64,000 nt of DNA, from positions 4,804,501-4,868,500 of the forward strand of contig CM036629.1 of NCBI GenBank assembly GCA_020746105.1, read 5' to 3'. The notes below the pieces were generated by a model. It was not told where the DNA came from. It did not search any database and saw only the letters and a list, made by a program, of their open reading frames with translations. Source of the stretch: Trogon surrucura (lineage: Eukaryota; Chordata; Aves; Trogoniformes; Trogonidae). The translations under genes and the position numbers were made by a program. Below are positions 1 through 11,200 of this stretch, piece after piece; positions within the stretch are counted from its first letter, which is position 1; every line of letters begins with the position of its first letter.

Positions 1-35
1 AGACAAAGCTGTCCAAGAACCTGCTGCGCATGAAG
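1..35 (+). CDS. MPHOSPH6: MPHOSPH6 exon 1 (partial)
   Basis: The window opens two bases into a codon and reads TKLSKNLLRMK up to AAG at 33-35, followed by a GTGAGG donor at 36. The exon ends in phase 0. The start codon lies a few codons outside the window. Confidence 0.93.
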
Positions 36-3000
36 GTGAGGCGGGGGGGGGTGGCGGCGGGGCCCTGGGAGAGAGGCGGGAGGGGACGGGGGGGCCGTGA
101 GGCGGCCCCGGAGGCGGGAGGAGGGGGCCGGCGTGTGCCTGGGCCGCGGCCGGGAAGGGGCCGAGCCGTGCTGGGAGCTGCGGGGGGTGTCCCCCATAAA
201 CCAGGCCGCCTAGTTTGGGGCGCTTCCCGTGTCTGCACCTGGCCTGAGAGGCGGGCGTGACTCTCTCCTGCCTCTCCTAAGGCACGTTTTAAAGTAGGGG
301 TCTGTTCATCCTCCGCTTCGGTTGCCCTTTCAGGCCTGCAGCTCTCTGGGCTGCTCCCTTCCAGTCTCGCCAGCAAGAGGCCATTTCAGCCCCAATAACA
401 CCCTGGGTGGAGGTCTCAGGGGCTTGTAAACTGTAGGTGCCTAAGGGTTTTACCCAGGAAAGCAACTTCGTGATTGCTGCAAAAGTCTCACCCTAGCAAG
501 AGCCGACTTTTGGGCACCGTTTGAGAGTCTTTTCATTCCACCTGGTTTCTCTGCACTTAGGTTGCTTATTGTCGTTCGAACCATAGAATGGGTAAGGTTG
601 GAAGGGACCTTGAAAATCATCTAGTTCCAACCCCCCTGCTGTGAATAAAAATGGATAACAATTATAAGGTTTCTTCCCCCACCACACGTGCATGCGTTGA
701 AATTAAAATATTGATGTTGCTTGCCTTATTTGGGCTTTTAATCTTGGGGGGGGGTGGGGGGGGAAGTTTCTTCTTTTTTTGTTGTAGCCATTTTTTTTGT
801 GTTTACACTGATGGCTGATAAAACACCCAACCTGACTGGCAGTGTTAATCGCCTTTCCCAACTCATAAATGCGAGGGCTGTTAGTAGCGTCGTGACGTGC
901 TTGTTATCCTTGGAATTGTGAATCTCATGTCAAGACCAATGTGAAATTAGTATCCGTTTAGTGGCTAATGGATTCTGCTTCACATCATGTACTACAACAC
1001 CTAATTCAGTAAAGTACATTCTCCTGTGATTGATGGTTCTTTCTAGCTGGAAAACAACCAGTAAAAAATTGCCATTATTTATTTTTTTTTTTAAGAATAT
1101 GTTACTATCCATTAAATTTTTATAATTGCATGTGATGTGACTTCTGTGGTTTCTTGCTGGTGTTTTATTTAGCTGCTTTTTTTCCTACATATTTATATGG
1201 GACTATATTTCAGACACGGCATGAAAGGAGGCTACTTCAGCTCAGTCTTTCACTTTGGCTACAGTAAGTTAGTGGCGTATTTACCCCAATTGACAGATGC
1301 TGCTGATGAAAGACCAAAACACACACACAGAGGGAATGGAATGGATTGCAGCATCATTATTTTTATGTAATACGCTCTTTTCTTTTCCTTTCATTTGCCA
1401 GTTTATTAACCCCCTGGAGATTTCAAAAGCCAGTTTTTAGGCTTTCTTCCTTGGAAGGCTGTGGAGAACCAGCTTGTCAGTGTGCTGCTGTGACATTTGC
1501 AGGTTTACAGTCTGGGCAGTAGTAACCAGCTTTGAAGAGATGAGTAGGTTTTGAAAAGGTCGTGCACAGATCTTGTATTGAGCACTTTACTTCTGCAGAT
1601 ATTCTTGTTTACAAATGTTTTAATTAATCCTTTAGCAGCTGCCTCCGCAGGTACTGATAAGATGTATTATCACAATTCAGCAAGTGGGTGAGGTGACAGG
1701 CAGAAGTGCCGCATGGCCTAGGGTAGCAGTGTGAAAACCATTTCCACCAAGTACTGGGCCACGTGTGCTCACCCCTTGATGTCAAAGGATGGCTCATGTT
1801 TTTAGATTTTACACCATTTGATCCAGGTCCCATCGCTTTGGGAAGCTAATCCAAATAACCACTCAGTTACTGAGTTAGACACTTGGTGTCTACCACAACG
1901 GGTACATGCTTAATTCATCCATGTGTATTTACGTTTTAGATAAATGTGATCACATATTTTTTATCTAGTTATTCCTATAGTAATCTTTAGGGACATAATC
2001 TTTAAAACATAATGTGAAATGATTATTCAATTGGGTGCTTGTAGCAGAATTTCTCCTGTTTAGATTTCTGACTGGCTAACCAATTTCCTTGAGCAATATG
2101 GTTTTCCACATGATAGATTCAGTTATTTTCCTCAAGAAGATACTGTAATTTTAATTGGAAAGCTTTGACATATTTTGGATCGACTCAGAAAACAAAAGTC
2201 AATTTTTCTTTCATTAAAAATCTTGTACAATGGATGCAAATAGAAATATAAATGGAAAATGAGGCACTAGCGCTATCTGGGATTTCCTTCAGAGTTTGAT
2301 TTGCTTGCACATCTTGTAAAGACTGAAAAGGTGTGTGGGCTGCATATAATGCATATATTACACATCTGTATTACTTACATATTTTAAACAAGCTCAGTAA
2401 TGCAGGGTTTTTTTTGTGGGAGGGAAATGTTTTGTGATGTCTTCTTGGGCTTTATGCCCAAGGAAGCCCATTTTAGCTGTAACCTAAATTATGTCCAAGC
2501 CTGATGTTCCTCACTGGCACATTACCTTTCAGCCTGCAGGTTTATCCAAACCCAAAACAAAAATGATGCTGCTTTAAATGAAAGGGGTAAAATTAGTTGA
2601 CCTCTGCAGTGTTGCACGTGCAGGTATGCTTCAGTAGCTACGAAGCAATTTTTGTACAGGAGTGGATACAAACCGCACTGGTAGACTTCCTCTAGCTGGG
2701 AATTACATTGGTATAAGGGTACATCTCTGGCAGATACAGTTATTCAGACACTTTCTGTAGAGCCTCGGGGAGGTCTCTGCTCCTAGGGATGTGAGAGTAT
2801 AAGGATTATTACCATAAAATTGTTAAGAGTTCTGTTCTTTCCAGCATGCTTGGTAAACATCATTGATACTTAAGTTGTCACAGTTCTGGCATCTGACTTG
2901 AGACAAATGGAAACGAAAGGGATGTTTCACATATCTTGGGTCTGTAGTTTTGCACTTTCAGCAGTTTTTCATAGACTGTGACTGATGTCCTTTTACTCCC

Positions 3001-6000
3001 AGCTGTGAGAGATGTCACTGTTCCCATCTGCCTGTCCCCGTCCTCTGCCACAGGTTATCACCAACGAAGCAATTTACAGGAATGTCCTTGCGTTAGGCAG
3101 AAATAGCAGTCTTACCCTAAACTACATTATATTGGTCCCAACTAATTTGGGAGAGTGTTCCTGCAGTGAGTTGAAAGGTGCTTACACATCCTGCTTGACT
3201 TTGTTGGGGCATCAGTGGGAAGTTAAGAGCTGATGGCATCTTCCTTTAGCACAGCTGGATACAGAAGGTTTCTTTTTGTAGCCTCAGTTACTTTTTTCCA
3301 CTTCCAAAGGCAGGTTTCAGCCTTCAGAGCTACAAACACAAACGAGTTCAGTAAATTAAATCTGAGAAGAGAATGGTTGAAAGTATAGATGCTTCAAAAA
3401 ATGGTTGACCTGGTATAACCTACCTCTAGCTCTGAGTTCAGTCCTGTTTGTATGGATGGTTTCCGATATGCAGTAGTAATTTTAACTCCTTTATGTTCTC
3501 TCTAGCCTTTGTTGAAACATTAGAAGAATCTTAGCAAAGTTACGGAGTTATAGCGGCTCACATCATCAAAACTAACAAGGAAATTTCTGTTTCTTTGTGT
3601 GTAAGTAGAGATGTGGCTGACTGGACTTCTGCATTGCCCGTTTGACCAAACTCAGAGAAAAATCACAAAAAAAGCATTTATTTTATAATAACTGCTAAAT
3701 ATTGTGTAATGGATAATTTTTGTCATGTAATTACTGCATGTTCAGAATAGATTCATGACGCAAAAAACTGAAGCTGTGTTTTTGTATGTTTCTTTTTAGT
3801 TCATGCAAAGGGGGTTGGATTCGCAAACTAAAAAACAACTGGAAGAGGAAGAAAAGAAGATAATTAGTGAAGAACATTGGTATCTTGATTTACCGGATCT
3901 GAAGGAAAAAGAGTAAGTCTGTACCGTTTTGTACTTCTTATCATCATTGGATTGTTGTGGAGTGGGAACAGAATATACATGTGATTTTTCCTGTAAAAGA
4001 AGTATTATTAATAACCAATTAACAGAAGGAGAAATAGTGACAGATGAGTATTACAGGGATTTTTATTACTTACTTTTGGGGACATTCTCAAGGTTGCCTA
4101 GTGCAGTTTGACCTACTTTCATTTCTTCTGTGGGTTGTTTTCTTTCACTCAGACATTGTTCTAGATGCATGTAATTAGTTTCTTTCAGGCAGAGACCAAT
4201 TCATTCATTCCTGCTTTTCCCCTTCGTTTAAAAAAAGGAGTTTGAAACCCTGTGTTAGGTAATTCAGCTCCAATCACCCAGTTAGGTCTATTCAGAACAG
4301 TTCTGTCTTCTTGAGACCAGCTCACTTCAAATCCTGTTTTTGAAATAGGAGAGAGAACGGTAAAAATAAAGGAAGGCTTAGCTAATAAGGAAGAAAATGT
4401 CCATTCCTGCTATTTAGAAAGGTGCTTTAAATAGCAAGAGAGCTACTTTTAAAATTGCTTGATTTTTGTCTTTTCAAAAGAGGACAAAAATTCCATTGAG
4501 GGAGAGCACATATAATTTTTAAAAAGCTGGGATCCAAGGATTTAACTGCAGTTGAATAAGGTCATTGATAAACGCTTTTCCGTTACTGTTGGTGGATATG
4601 ACAAAAAGGGCTTCAGTTGCAGCAAGGAAGGTTTGAGTTGGACATTGGGAGAATTTTTCTAAGAGTGAGGCTATTGAAGCACTGGAATATATTGCCTAAA
4701 GAGACGCTGGATTCTTCATCATGGAAAGTCTTTTGAGGACAGGTTAGATGGACCTCTGCTGTTCATGGTACATTTGTAACGGATCCTACCTTGAGGGAAG
4801 AGAGGGAGCTTGATCTCTTCAGCCGAACTTCCTATGGTTGTAGGAGTTTATTTTATGAGGGAGATGAAGAGGATGAGCGAAGAGGTGCATATGTGTGTGA
4901 GGAAAAGAAAGATGGAACAATTCACGGAAGGACTTTTATCTAACGTGTATTACGAACGCCTCAGGGTCATGTTTCTTTTCTCGCTCCATGCTCATTAAAA
5001 GAGGAGAAATGAGGGAGAAGGGGGAAATCTTTCTCTTCTGAACAGAGAATTACACAGTGTTTTATATCCTGACAGACTCAACCAATGTCAGGTCTAGCAT
5101 CACAATGAAAAATTAATTAGAAGCTTTTGCTGGTGTGGTAATGCCACCTGGAGAGTGATATTTATGTGGTATTTTTATTCCAGCAAAAGCATTAATGTAG
5201 GTGGAATTATACCAGCAAAGAGTGCTTTTTGTCAGGAGAGTTAATTTTGCTTGTGGAACTGGCACAGCTTTACTGGCAAAAAGTATTCCTTTGCACTCCA
5301 AGCACCTTGTATTGAGAGATTTATCAGAGCAATTAAGCATCAGAAAGTAGTTGATGGTTTAAAATACACTGTGGTTTTGTTTATTTGGGGGGGGGAGAGA
5401 CAGCAAATGCCTTTTGCATTTGTTTAATTTGATTATGTTAAAGCACACAATTTGACAAAATGCTGGGTTTGGGGTTTCATGCAGGAGCTTTATAATAGAA
5501 GAGAGGAGCTTTATGCAGTGTGAGGATCTACTTTATGGCAGGATGTCCTTCAAAGGATTCAATCCAGAGGTTGAGGTACTGTTTAAATGTTCTGTTTTGA
5601 TGTGCTCTCGCATTAGGATCTAAGCCCTTTGGGGATGGGGATTTGGGTGTTCACACTGCATGCTGTTCGGCCTTTGCAGCACCTTCCGTAATCCTCCCAT
5701 GTACAGAAAGTCCATGATTCAAACCAAAATGTTGATCAATGCAGCATCTGGTAAATAGAAGCTTTTTATCTCCTTGTGTTGATGCATGGCTCCCACAGGG
5801 AGGAAACTGTCCCACATGCTGCTCACCAAAACAATAGCTCACTTTTCCTCCTGCCCTTTAATTTAGAGTCCAGTCCTACAAACATTCGACTCTGCTTGTT
5901 CAACACTTACTTGTATAAGTAAGGGCTTAATGTTCCAAAGTAAAAATTCTGGGCAAGAGGGTCTTTGATTTCTTTCTGGAATGTTTTATGCTGATAGAAC

Positions 6001-7468
6001 TAGACTGAGGTAGTAATAAAAATGCTATCACTGAACTGAAGCAAGAGGATGAAGGCGTGAAAGACTAAGAGGTATGCAAAAGGCTATGCAAAGTGATTTA
6101 CTGGGGAATTCTTTTAGTGATTTTTGAACTTGCTCTCACTGTGACTTGGCATATTATTGCTTCATGGTTTTTGCTAGTAGTTTATTGTAAACCCTTGCAA
6201 GTACTTTTCCTTCTTAACAAAACCATTTCAAGGACAATGTGCTAAAATTGCAATGAAAAATTAGAATCACAGAATCGTTAAGGTTTGAGGGGACCTTCAA
6301 GGTCATCTGGTTCCAACCCCACTACCGTGGGCAGGGACGCCTCCCACTAGACCACATTGCTCAAAGCGCCGTCCAGCGTGGCCTTGAACACTTCCAGGGA
6401 GGGGGCATCCAAAACTGCCCTGGGCAACCCGTTCCACTTAATTATGATCTGATTCTCTGGTCTCCTGAAGACACCTGGTGTGCCCTTGAGGATGTTTCAA
6501 TAGTACAGTTCACTGAAAACTCCATCTCTGTGTTGCATCTTTTCCCAAAGGCAAACTCTAAGCTCAGCTTAGCAAGAGGCAGTCATAGTGCCTTTTCTTC
6601 ATGAGTTTTTATAGCACTATGCTCTAGCCTGACGGGGAACAGCAAATAATTATTAAATTCGATTCTTCCCTTTTATGAGTTTCTCCTACCAGTGAATTTT
6701 GGCATAGTTGCCGTTGTGTCAGGGTTATGTGTTTAAGCTATTTCTTACTTTGTTTTCAGAAGTTAATGATCCAGATGAACTCTAAGGGCAAGGAAAAAGA
6801 AATTGAAGTGGATGATAAAATGGAGGCTGATGTGTCAGATGAAGAAATGGCCAGAAGGCAAGTTATATTTTATGACATAATCAATATTAGCTAGGAATAT
6901 GATGTGTTACTGCATTGTGTGTGGGAAAAGAAACACAAAAAGCAAACAAACAAAATTAAAAACAGAAAAAAAACACTCACGAGATATGGTACTTTACAGG
7001 ACTGTTTTTCCAGTTCTGGTGTGTATTTGTAGTGGAATCTCCATCACTTTTTGGGGGTAAAATATCTTGCAGGGGTTTTCTGCCCTTTGATATACAGATA
7101 CTCCGTGCTAATTCCCTCCTTGTTCCATGTTGCTAACAACCCCAAACTATCGCAATGAATAATAATGGTCTAAGTGATCATGTAGTATTTGTGCTTCGTA
7201 AGCTTCTGATGACCAGACTTCTTACACCACTTAAATTGCTTTTTAGATTTATTATTTCTTCCATTGAAGTTTTCCCTGATTTGAGTAAAAGCTGTAATTT
7301 TTTTATTATCATTACAGATATGAAACATTAGTGGGAACAATAGGGAAGAAATTCTTGAGAAAGAGAGACCAGTGTGTACTCCAGGATGAGGATGAAGATG
7401 AAGATGGGAATAGTAACATGAGACCTAGCAAAAAAGCTAAGAAAAAATTCTTAAAACCTCAGGATTAA
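1..7468 (+). CDS. MPHOSPH6: MPHOSPH6 (M-phase phosphoprotein 6), 5' end cut by window
   Basis: This is a small nuclear cofactor of the RNA exosome, needed for 3' maturation of 5.8S rRNA; in the family the conserved N-terminus contacts the MTR4 helicase and the middle docks on the exosome cap. The joined coding exons are 1-35, 3800-3912, 5485-5575, 6760-6857 and 7318-7468. They encode about 161 residues, with only the first few codons missing; the human protein is 160 residues. Visible landmarks are the N-terminal LSKNLLRMKFMQRGLD, then KIISEEHWYLDLPDLKEKE, the block LLYGRMSFKGFNPEVE, DVSDEEMARRYETLVGTIGK, and a lysine-rich nuclear-localisation-like C-terminus ending FLKPQD. Reading phase is kept across every junction. 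The bird protein has a longer Asp/Glu run (DEDEDEDG) in the last exon than the human protein I recall. Intron 4 uses a GC donor. Identification is secure. Confidence 0.96.
36..290 (+). promoter_or_regulatory. CpG- and G-rich start of MPHOSPH6 intron 1
   Basis: This stretch is far richer in G+C and CpG than the rest of the window, with many GGCGG, CCGCGG and GGGGG runs. That is typical of the 3' flank of a CpG-island promoter. The transcription start must lie left of the window. An open frame here (30-260) is a composition artefact, not a gene. Confidence 0.5.
291..3799 (+). other. MPHOSPH6 intron 1, remainder
   Basis: Intronic sequence between the GTGAGG donor at 36 and the TTTTTAG acceptor ending at 3799. 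Apart from a short CR1 3' end near 581-643 and a G-run near 747-762, I see only unique A+T-rich sequence. No conserved reading frame was recognised. Confidence 0.8.
581..643 (-). repeat. CR1 LINE 3'-end fragment
   Basis: The + strand reads CATAGAATGGG, then GGTTGGAAGGGACCTT, then ATCATCTAGTTCCAACCCCCCTGC. This is the reverse complement of the avian CR1 3' end, so the element is on the minus strand. Only about 60 bases remain, which fits the usual severe 5' truncation of CR1. Confidence 0.85.
3800..3912 (+). CDS. MPHOSPH6: MPHOSPH6 exon 2
   Basis: A TTTTTAG acceptor precedes TTC ATG CAA AGG, giving FMQRGLDSQTKKQLEEEEK and on to LDLPDLKEKE. The donor is GA|GTAAGT at 3913, leaving the exon in phase 2. 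It carries the HWYLDLP motif conserved in the family. Confidence 0.95.
3913..5484 (+). other. MPHOSPH6 intron 2
   Basis: A GT-AG intron of about 1.57 kb. It contains an old sense-strand CR1 piece near 4600-4766 and a G-run near 5386-5396. Nothing else was recognised. Confidence 0.85.
4600..4766 (+). repeat. Old CR1 LINE fragment, sense orientation
   Basis: The order of motifs matches the end of CR1 ORF2 in the sense direction: CAGTTGCAGCAAGGAAGGTT, a run near 4648 like the usual GACATTAGGAAGAATTTCTT, then GCACTGGAATATATTGCC, then a stretch ending AGGTTAGATGGACCTCTG. It is well diverged, so an old insertion. Confidence 0.7.
5485..5575 (+). CDS. MPHOSPH6: MPHOSPH6 exon 3
   Basis: A TTTCATGCAG acceptor is followed by G (completing GAG) and then SFIIEERSFMQCEDLLYG and RMSFKGFNPEVE. 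The donor is GAG|GTACTG at 5576, a weak but canonical GT site. The exon ends in phase 0. GRMSF and GFNPEVE are the best conserved family block. Confidence 0.95.
5576..6759 (+). other. MPHOSPH6 intron 3
   Basis: A GT-AG intron of about 1.18 kb ending in TTGTTTTCAG. It holds one antisense CR1 copy at 6262-6440. The rest is unique sequence without a recognisable signal. Confidence 0.85.
6262..6440 (-). repeat. CR1 LINE 3' fragment
   Basis: The + strand starts TAGAATCACAGAATCGTTAA and continues through GGGGACCTTCAAGGTCATCT, GGGCAGGGACGCCTCCCACT, AGACCACATTGCTCAAAG, CCTTGAACACTTCCAGGG and GGGCAACCCGTTCCA. This is the reverse complement of the terminal ~180 bases of CR1, so the element is on the minus strand inside MPHOSPH6 intron 3. 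Confidence 0.92.
6760..6857 (+). CDS. MPHOSPH6: MPHOSPH6 exon 4, ending at a GC donor
   Basis: TTTTCAG precedes AAG TTA ATG, giving KLMIQMNSKGKEKEIEVDDK and ending DVSDEEMAR plus two bases of the next Arg codon. The only junction that keeps frame with exon 5 (YETLVGTIG) and matches the family sequence MARRYETL is AG|GCAAGT at 6857/6858, a GC donor with otherwise perfect consensus. Confidence 0.93.
6858..7317 (+). other. MPHOSPH6 intron 4, a GC-AG intron
   Basis: A 460-base intron beginning GCAAGT and ending TTATCATTACAG. GC-AG introns are a small minority class that usually have a strong donor elsewhere, as here. No other feature was seen in it. Confidence 0.88.
7318..7468 (+). CDS. MPHOSPH6: MPHOSPH6 exon 5 (last coding exon)
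   Basis: The first base completes the Arg codon, then YETLVGTIGKKFLRKRD, an acidic run DEDEDEDG, a basic cluster SKKAKKKF, and LKPQD before TAA at 7466-7468. The basic cluster looks like a nuclear localisation signal. The acidic run comes from a GATGAG/GATGAA-type repeat that could vary in length. Confidence 0.95.
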
Positions 7469-8262
7469 TGTCAGCTGCACAACTGGAGCTAAGAGGAAGT
7501 GTTATCTACCAAATACAGTATCACGAACTGGAGATTGGTTGGAGTTTTTGCTATTTAACATAAAGGTTTTGTAAATCTGAGTCTGTTCTCATTGAAATTT
7601 CCACCATCCACATGACAGACACTTTTCGAAGTGGATGTGCGTATAATGGATGTTATACATCCTTTCCTCCCTCAGCAGTTTTTTAATGTGTGGAGCACTA
7701 ATCCCATCCGTCTTTTTAAATGTTGTGCATAACGAAACCAAGTGTCACATGCAGTCAAGAGCAACACTATTTACAACTTGTGATAGCATCTGAAGTATCT
7801 GGAGTAAAGACAAGCTTGTCCAATCCAGTAAAGCGATTCGACTTTCACTGCTTTTTGTGTTTCAAAAATGAAAACCTTTTCTGTCTTCAAATTGGAAAAA
7901 AAGTCAGCAGAAATACGTCGGTTTTTTTTTTTCTACTGTGCTAAAAATAAGATGGGCAAGGAACAGAGATAAAAAAATCCATTTTGTTGAGTTTTATTTT
8001 TTATAAAGCATATTTAAAAATAGAGGGATTTTTAGTTTTTTTTTTTATAGAGCAAGCCAAATATTGGGCAACATTTAGTTTGACACTTGAACAGATCGTG
8101 AATCTTAATTTCTATCTTCCGAAAGAAGTTTGATAATCTTGCCTCTTTTTCAGCAAAAAAAAAAAAAATCTAATGTTGTAATTATCCAAGTCTTGTCATA
8201 AAAGCATAATAATGACTTGATAAACATACTGAAAGCTTAATAAAAACTGTTTTTTTGTGGTT
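7469..8262 (+). other. MPHOSPH6: MPHOSPH6 3' untranslated region
   Basis: A+T-rich sequence follows the stop codon up to an AATAAA at 8239-8244, after which a T run and GTGG-rich sequence give a typical downstream element. The exact cleavage site (about 8255-8265) is inferred. Open frames in this stretch are short and lack similarity to anything I know. Confidence 0.7.
8239..8244 (+). terminator. MPHOSPH6 poly(A) signal AATAAA
   Basis: Canonical hexamer about 770 bases after the MPHOSPH6 stop, followed by TTTTTTTGTGG within 20 bases as a plausible U/GU-rich downstream element. Confidence 0.7.
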
Positions 8263-11200
8263 AATGATTGTGGTTTAGCTAATTTAGTGTAAAATTGGTG
8301 CTTAATACACTCTGATATGAGAAGTGATCCTGTTTTTTTGCTGGCCACGGGTGTCTCCAAATATCATTTGACTTCTCTTTTTCTGTTTAGTGAACAGTGA
8401 AGCCATCTGAAGTAATGTTAGAACAGCAACATCGTGTTCTTTGGACAGTCAGTGCTCTGGGCCTGTTGAAAAATGTCGGTGTGGTCTTGTCTAAAATCAT
8501 AGCAGTTCCCTGTATTTTGCCTTTTAAAACAAAATATTTCTTTCAATGACTTAATTTCCCCCGTGACATGACTAAGTTACTTAGCCTTAGTGCCGACTCC
8601 GGAGAAAGAGGAATTTGTTAAATTGAAGCAACTAGTGGCCATTGTGTCATGGACACGAGGGGTTTGGGGTTTTTTTGGTCTTTTTTTAACAACTCAATGA
8701 AGCAAGACATGAAACTCAATTACATAAAGAAAAAGACTGTGTGTCTGCTGTATTTCGTGTGTGATATATGAGCTATAATCCATATATCAAGAGCACCTCA
8801 TTAGATATTCAAGATGGATCACACATGGGAAGAGAAATACACTTTTAACCTAGTGAGGGGACCTCATACACGTGGAAAGTCTGTGATGCATGATCTGAGA
8901 TAGTTTTTCAGAGCTAATTAAATGCTGCTGGTTCAATTACTTAAAACCTGATCATATATTATTGCTAGCTGAAAAGAAGTTAATGATGGCAAGACGTTTT
9001 TCTTCCCATGGAAGATGGGACCTGAGCTAAGAAATGATTTATTGTTGGTCATCACTAGAAAAACTCTGAATATATCCCATTATTCTTTCTTGCTCATTAG
9101 TAGGAAGATTATTCCCCTCTGTCTGAACACATTTCTGCAATGGAGAGAGAATTGCTCCATAGCTGTGCTGCTGGAGGGAAAGATGTGTTGCAGTGAACCA
9201 CCAGGAACCAGGAGATGTCACTGCAGTTGCACACCCTGAGGGACGGTGGATTGGAGAAGGTTCCAGTGGTGTACAGGAGCTTTTGGGTAATTTTGAGAAT
9301 GATTAGAGGGTCAGAGGAATTTCATGTGAAGCCAAGGCTCTACGCAGGGAACTCTGCTGCATTGCAGAGTTCTGTTCAGTCAAATGGAGGCAGGTGGAAT
9401 TTTGCACAGTTAAAGGAGATTCTACTGTACGTTGGTCCTTAATTTCCTGTGTTTTCCTGTGGGATGGCTGGAAATATGAGTGGCATGGTGTGTACATAAG
9501 AGAGTGAGTGAACGCTAAACAGCTTCCTAGAAAATCCATGATTTTGGAATTTGGGAGTGTGGAAATGCCTAACACCAGCTGTGAAGAAAGTTTAGATTTT
9601 GGTTTGTTGTCTTTCAATCTGGGTGCTCTGATGTTCACATTTAGCTGGTGGCTGAGTGAGCTATTGAAATGCTACATTAAAACCAACTACTAAATTTTAG
9701 CACAATATCTTATTCATGACCTTTTAAAGCACCATTCATAGTGCATCATTATGAGCAAGATAAAACTAAAAATCAGCGCTGTGTGATTTTTTTAAATGTA
9801 CTTAAAGTGCCCAAAGTTACAAGCAGGCATTTTATGATGGGATCTTCTGAAATACCCATCTATATTTCCGACATTATAAATACATCTATATTTGTATATA
9901 ATGTATGTATTATAAGTCTGGCTCTAGCTTCCTATCCAGGGTAGAAACATTCTGCTGTATAAAATCTGTGCTTGAACTGCTCTTGACAGAGATGTAAGCG
10001 TAGCAGTGAAATATTCATAATGCCAACCTACATTAATTCAAGCTTTCTTGGCTCTGACACAGTCTCAAATGCCAATGCATTTTCATGTGCAACTTTCCTC
10101 AGCTGTAGAACTTTCCCACGTGGTCGTGTTTCTAAGTGAAAAGTGTTTCCTATTTGAGAACAAAGGCGAGTTGGAATAGGTAGTAAGCATTTCTGTTAAG
10201 GAAAATGGCTACTTGCAAAATTTAATTGGTAAAGAGTTAGCAGACACCAGCAGTGTTTGTGCCTGTTACACTAAGGTACTTATTAAAGCGAACAAAGCAA
10301 AGTATGTGTTGTAGTTCATGCTCCCTGACAGCTCACAGTGTTAAGTTTAAGCAAGACTCTTTGTCGGGTGAAGTTTTGTCCCTCCCTTTGACAGGACAAC
10401 AGTGTTTGCTTCTGTAATAACTGCTGATGTTGGAAACATGTAAGTATTGAACAATTTAATCTGTTTTGCTGATGTTTCTTGTTTTGTTACTTTTATTCTG
10501 CTTAGTGCTAGGTCTCAAAAAGTCTCGGACCAGAGTCCAACTGAAATGAACCACCCTGTATCCTCCCTTTAGTAATGCATGAGCTGATTAAACTTTGATT
10601 CTCTGGGGAGGGGGGAGGATGTTCAGTGGTGCCATGGAGTTTGAACTGTGTTTCTTCTGTTATGTGTCTTGTTCTCTACTAAGACACTCCATTACACAGT
10701 TCTGCTGTCGCGGGTGGCTGTCACTGCCATTGGGCATTGCATGAGTGAGTAATGGGTAGCTGGGCTGGGATTCTGGGACTTAATCCAGCATTCAGACTTA
10801 AAAAGAGATTGTCTTGTCCTGTTAATTGGAATAACATGCTTTTAAATGGTGTTTGGAATGAGACAAGTCCTGGGTGGGGGGTTGTAAGAGTTTGTTCTGC
10901 TTCCTTTCAACAACAGTCAACCTCTAAATGCACTGTAGTTTAAGCTCTTATTAAGCCTGTCTCAAAACAAAGCATAAGGATGTCAAACGTGCCATGTTTT
11001 TTTTCTGCATGTGAATGCAAGTGTCTCTGAGAGCTGACTTGGTTGTTTCTTTTCTTTTGAGTCTGGGAGAGCATCTGCCTTGGTCATGGTTTAACCACAC
11101 ACGTGCAAGCAAAGCAAAACAAGGAATTCCTTCACCACGTCCCACCGGCAGGCAGGTGTTACAGGAAAGCTGGGCCCCATCATGCGTAACTGACTTGAGA

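Noticed and set aside
30..260. 76-residue open frame in the first 260 bases
   Set aside because: It starts at the Met codon inside MPHOSPH6 exon 1 and runs through the donor into CpG-rich intron; Gly/Arg composition is an artefact.
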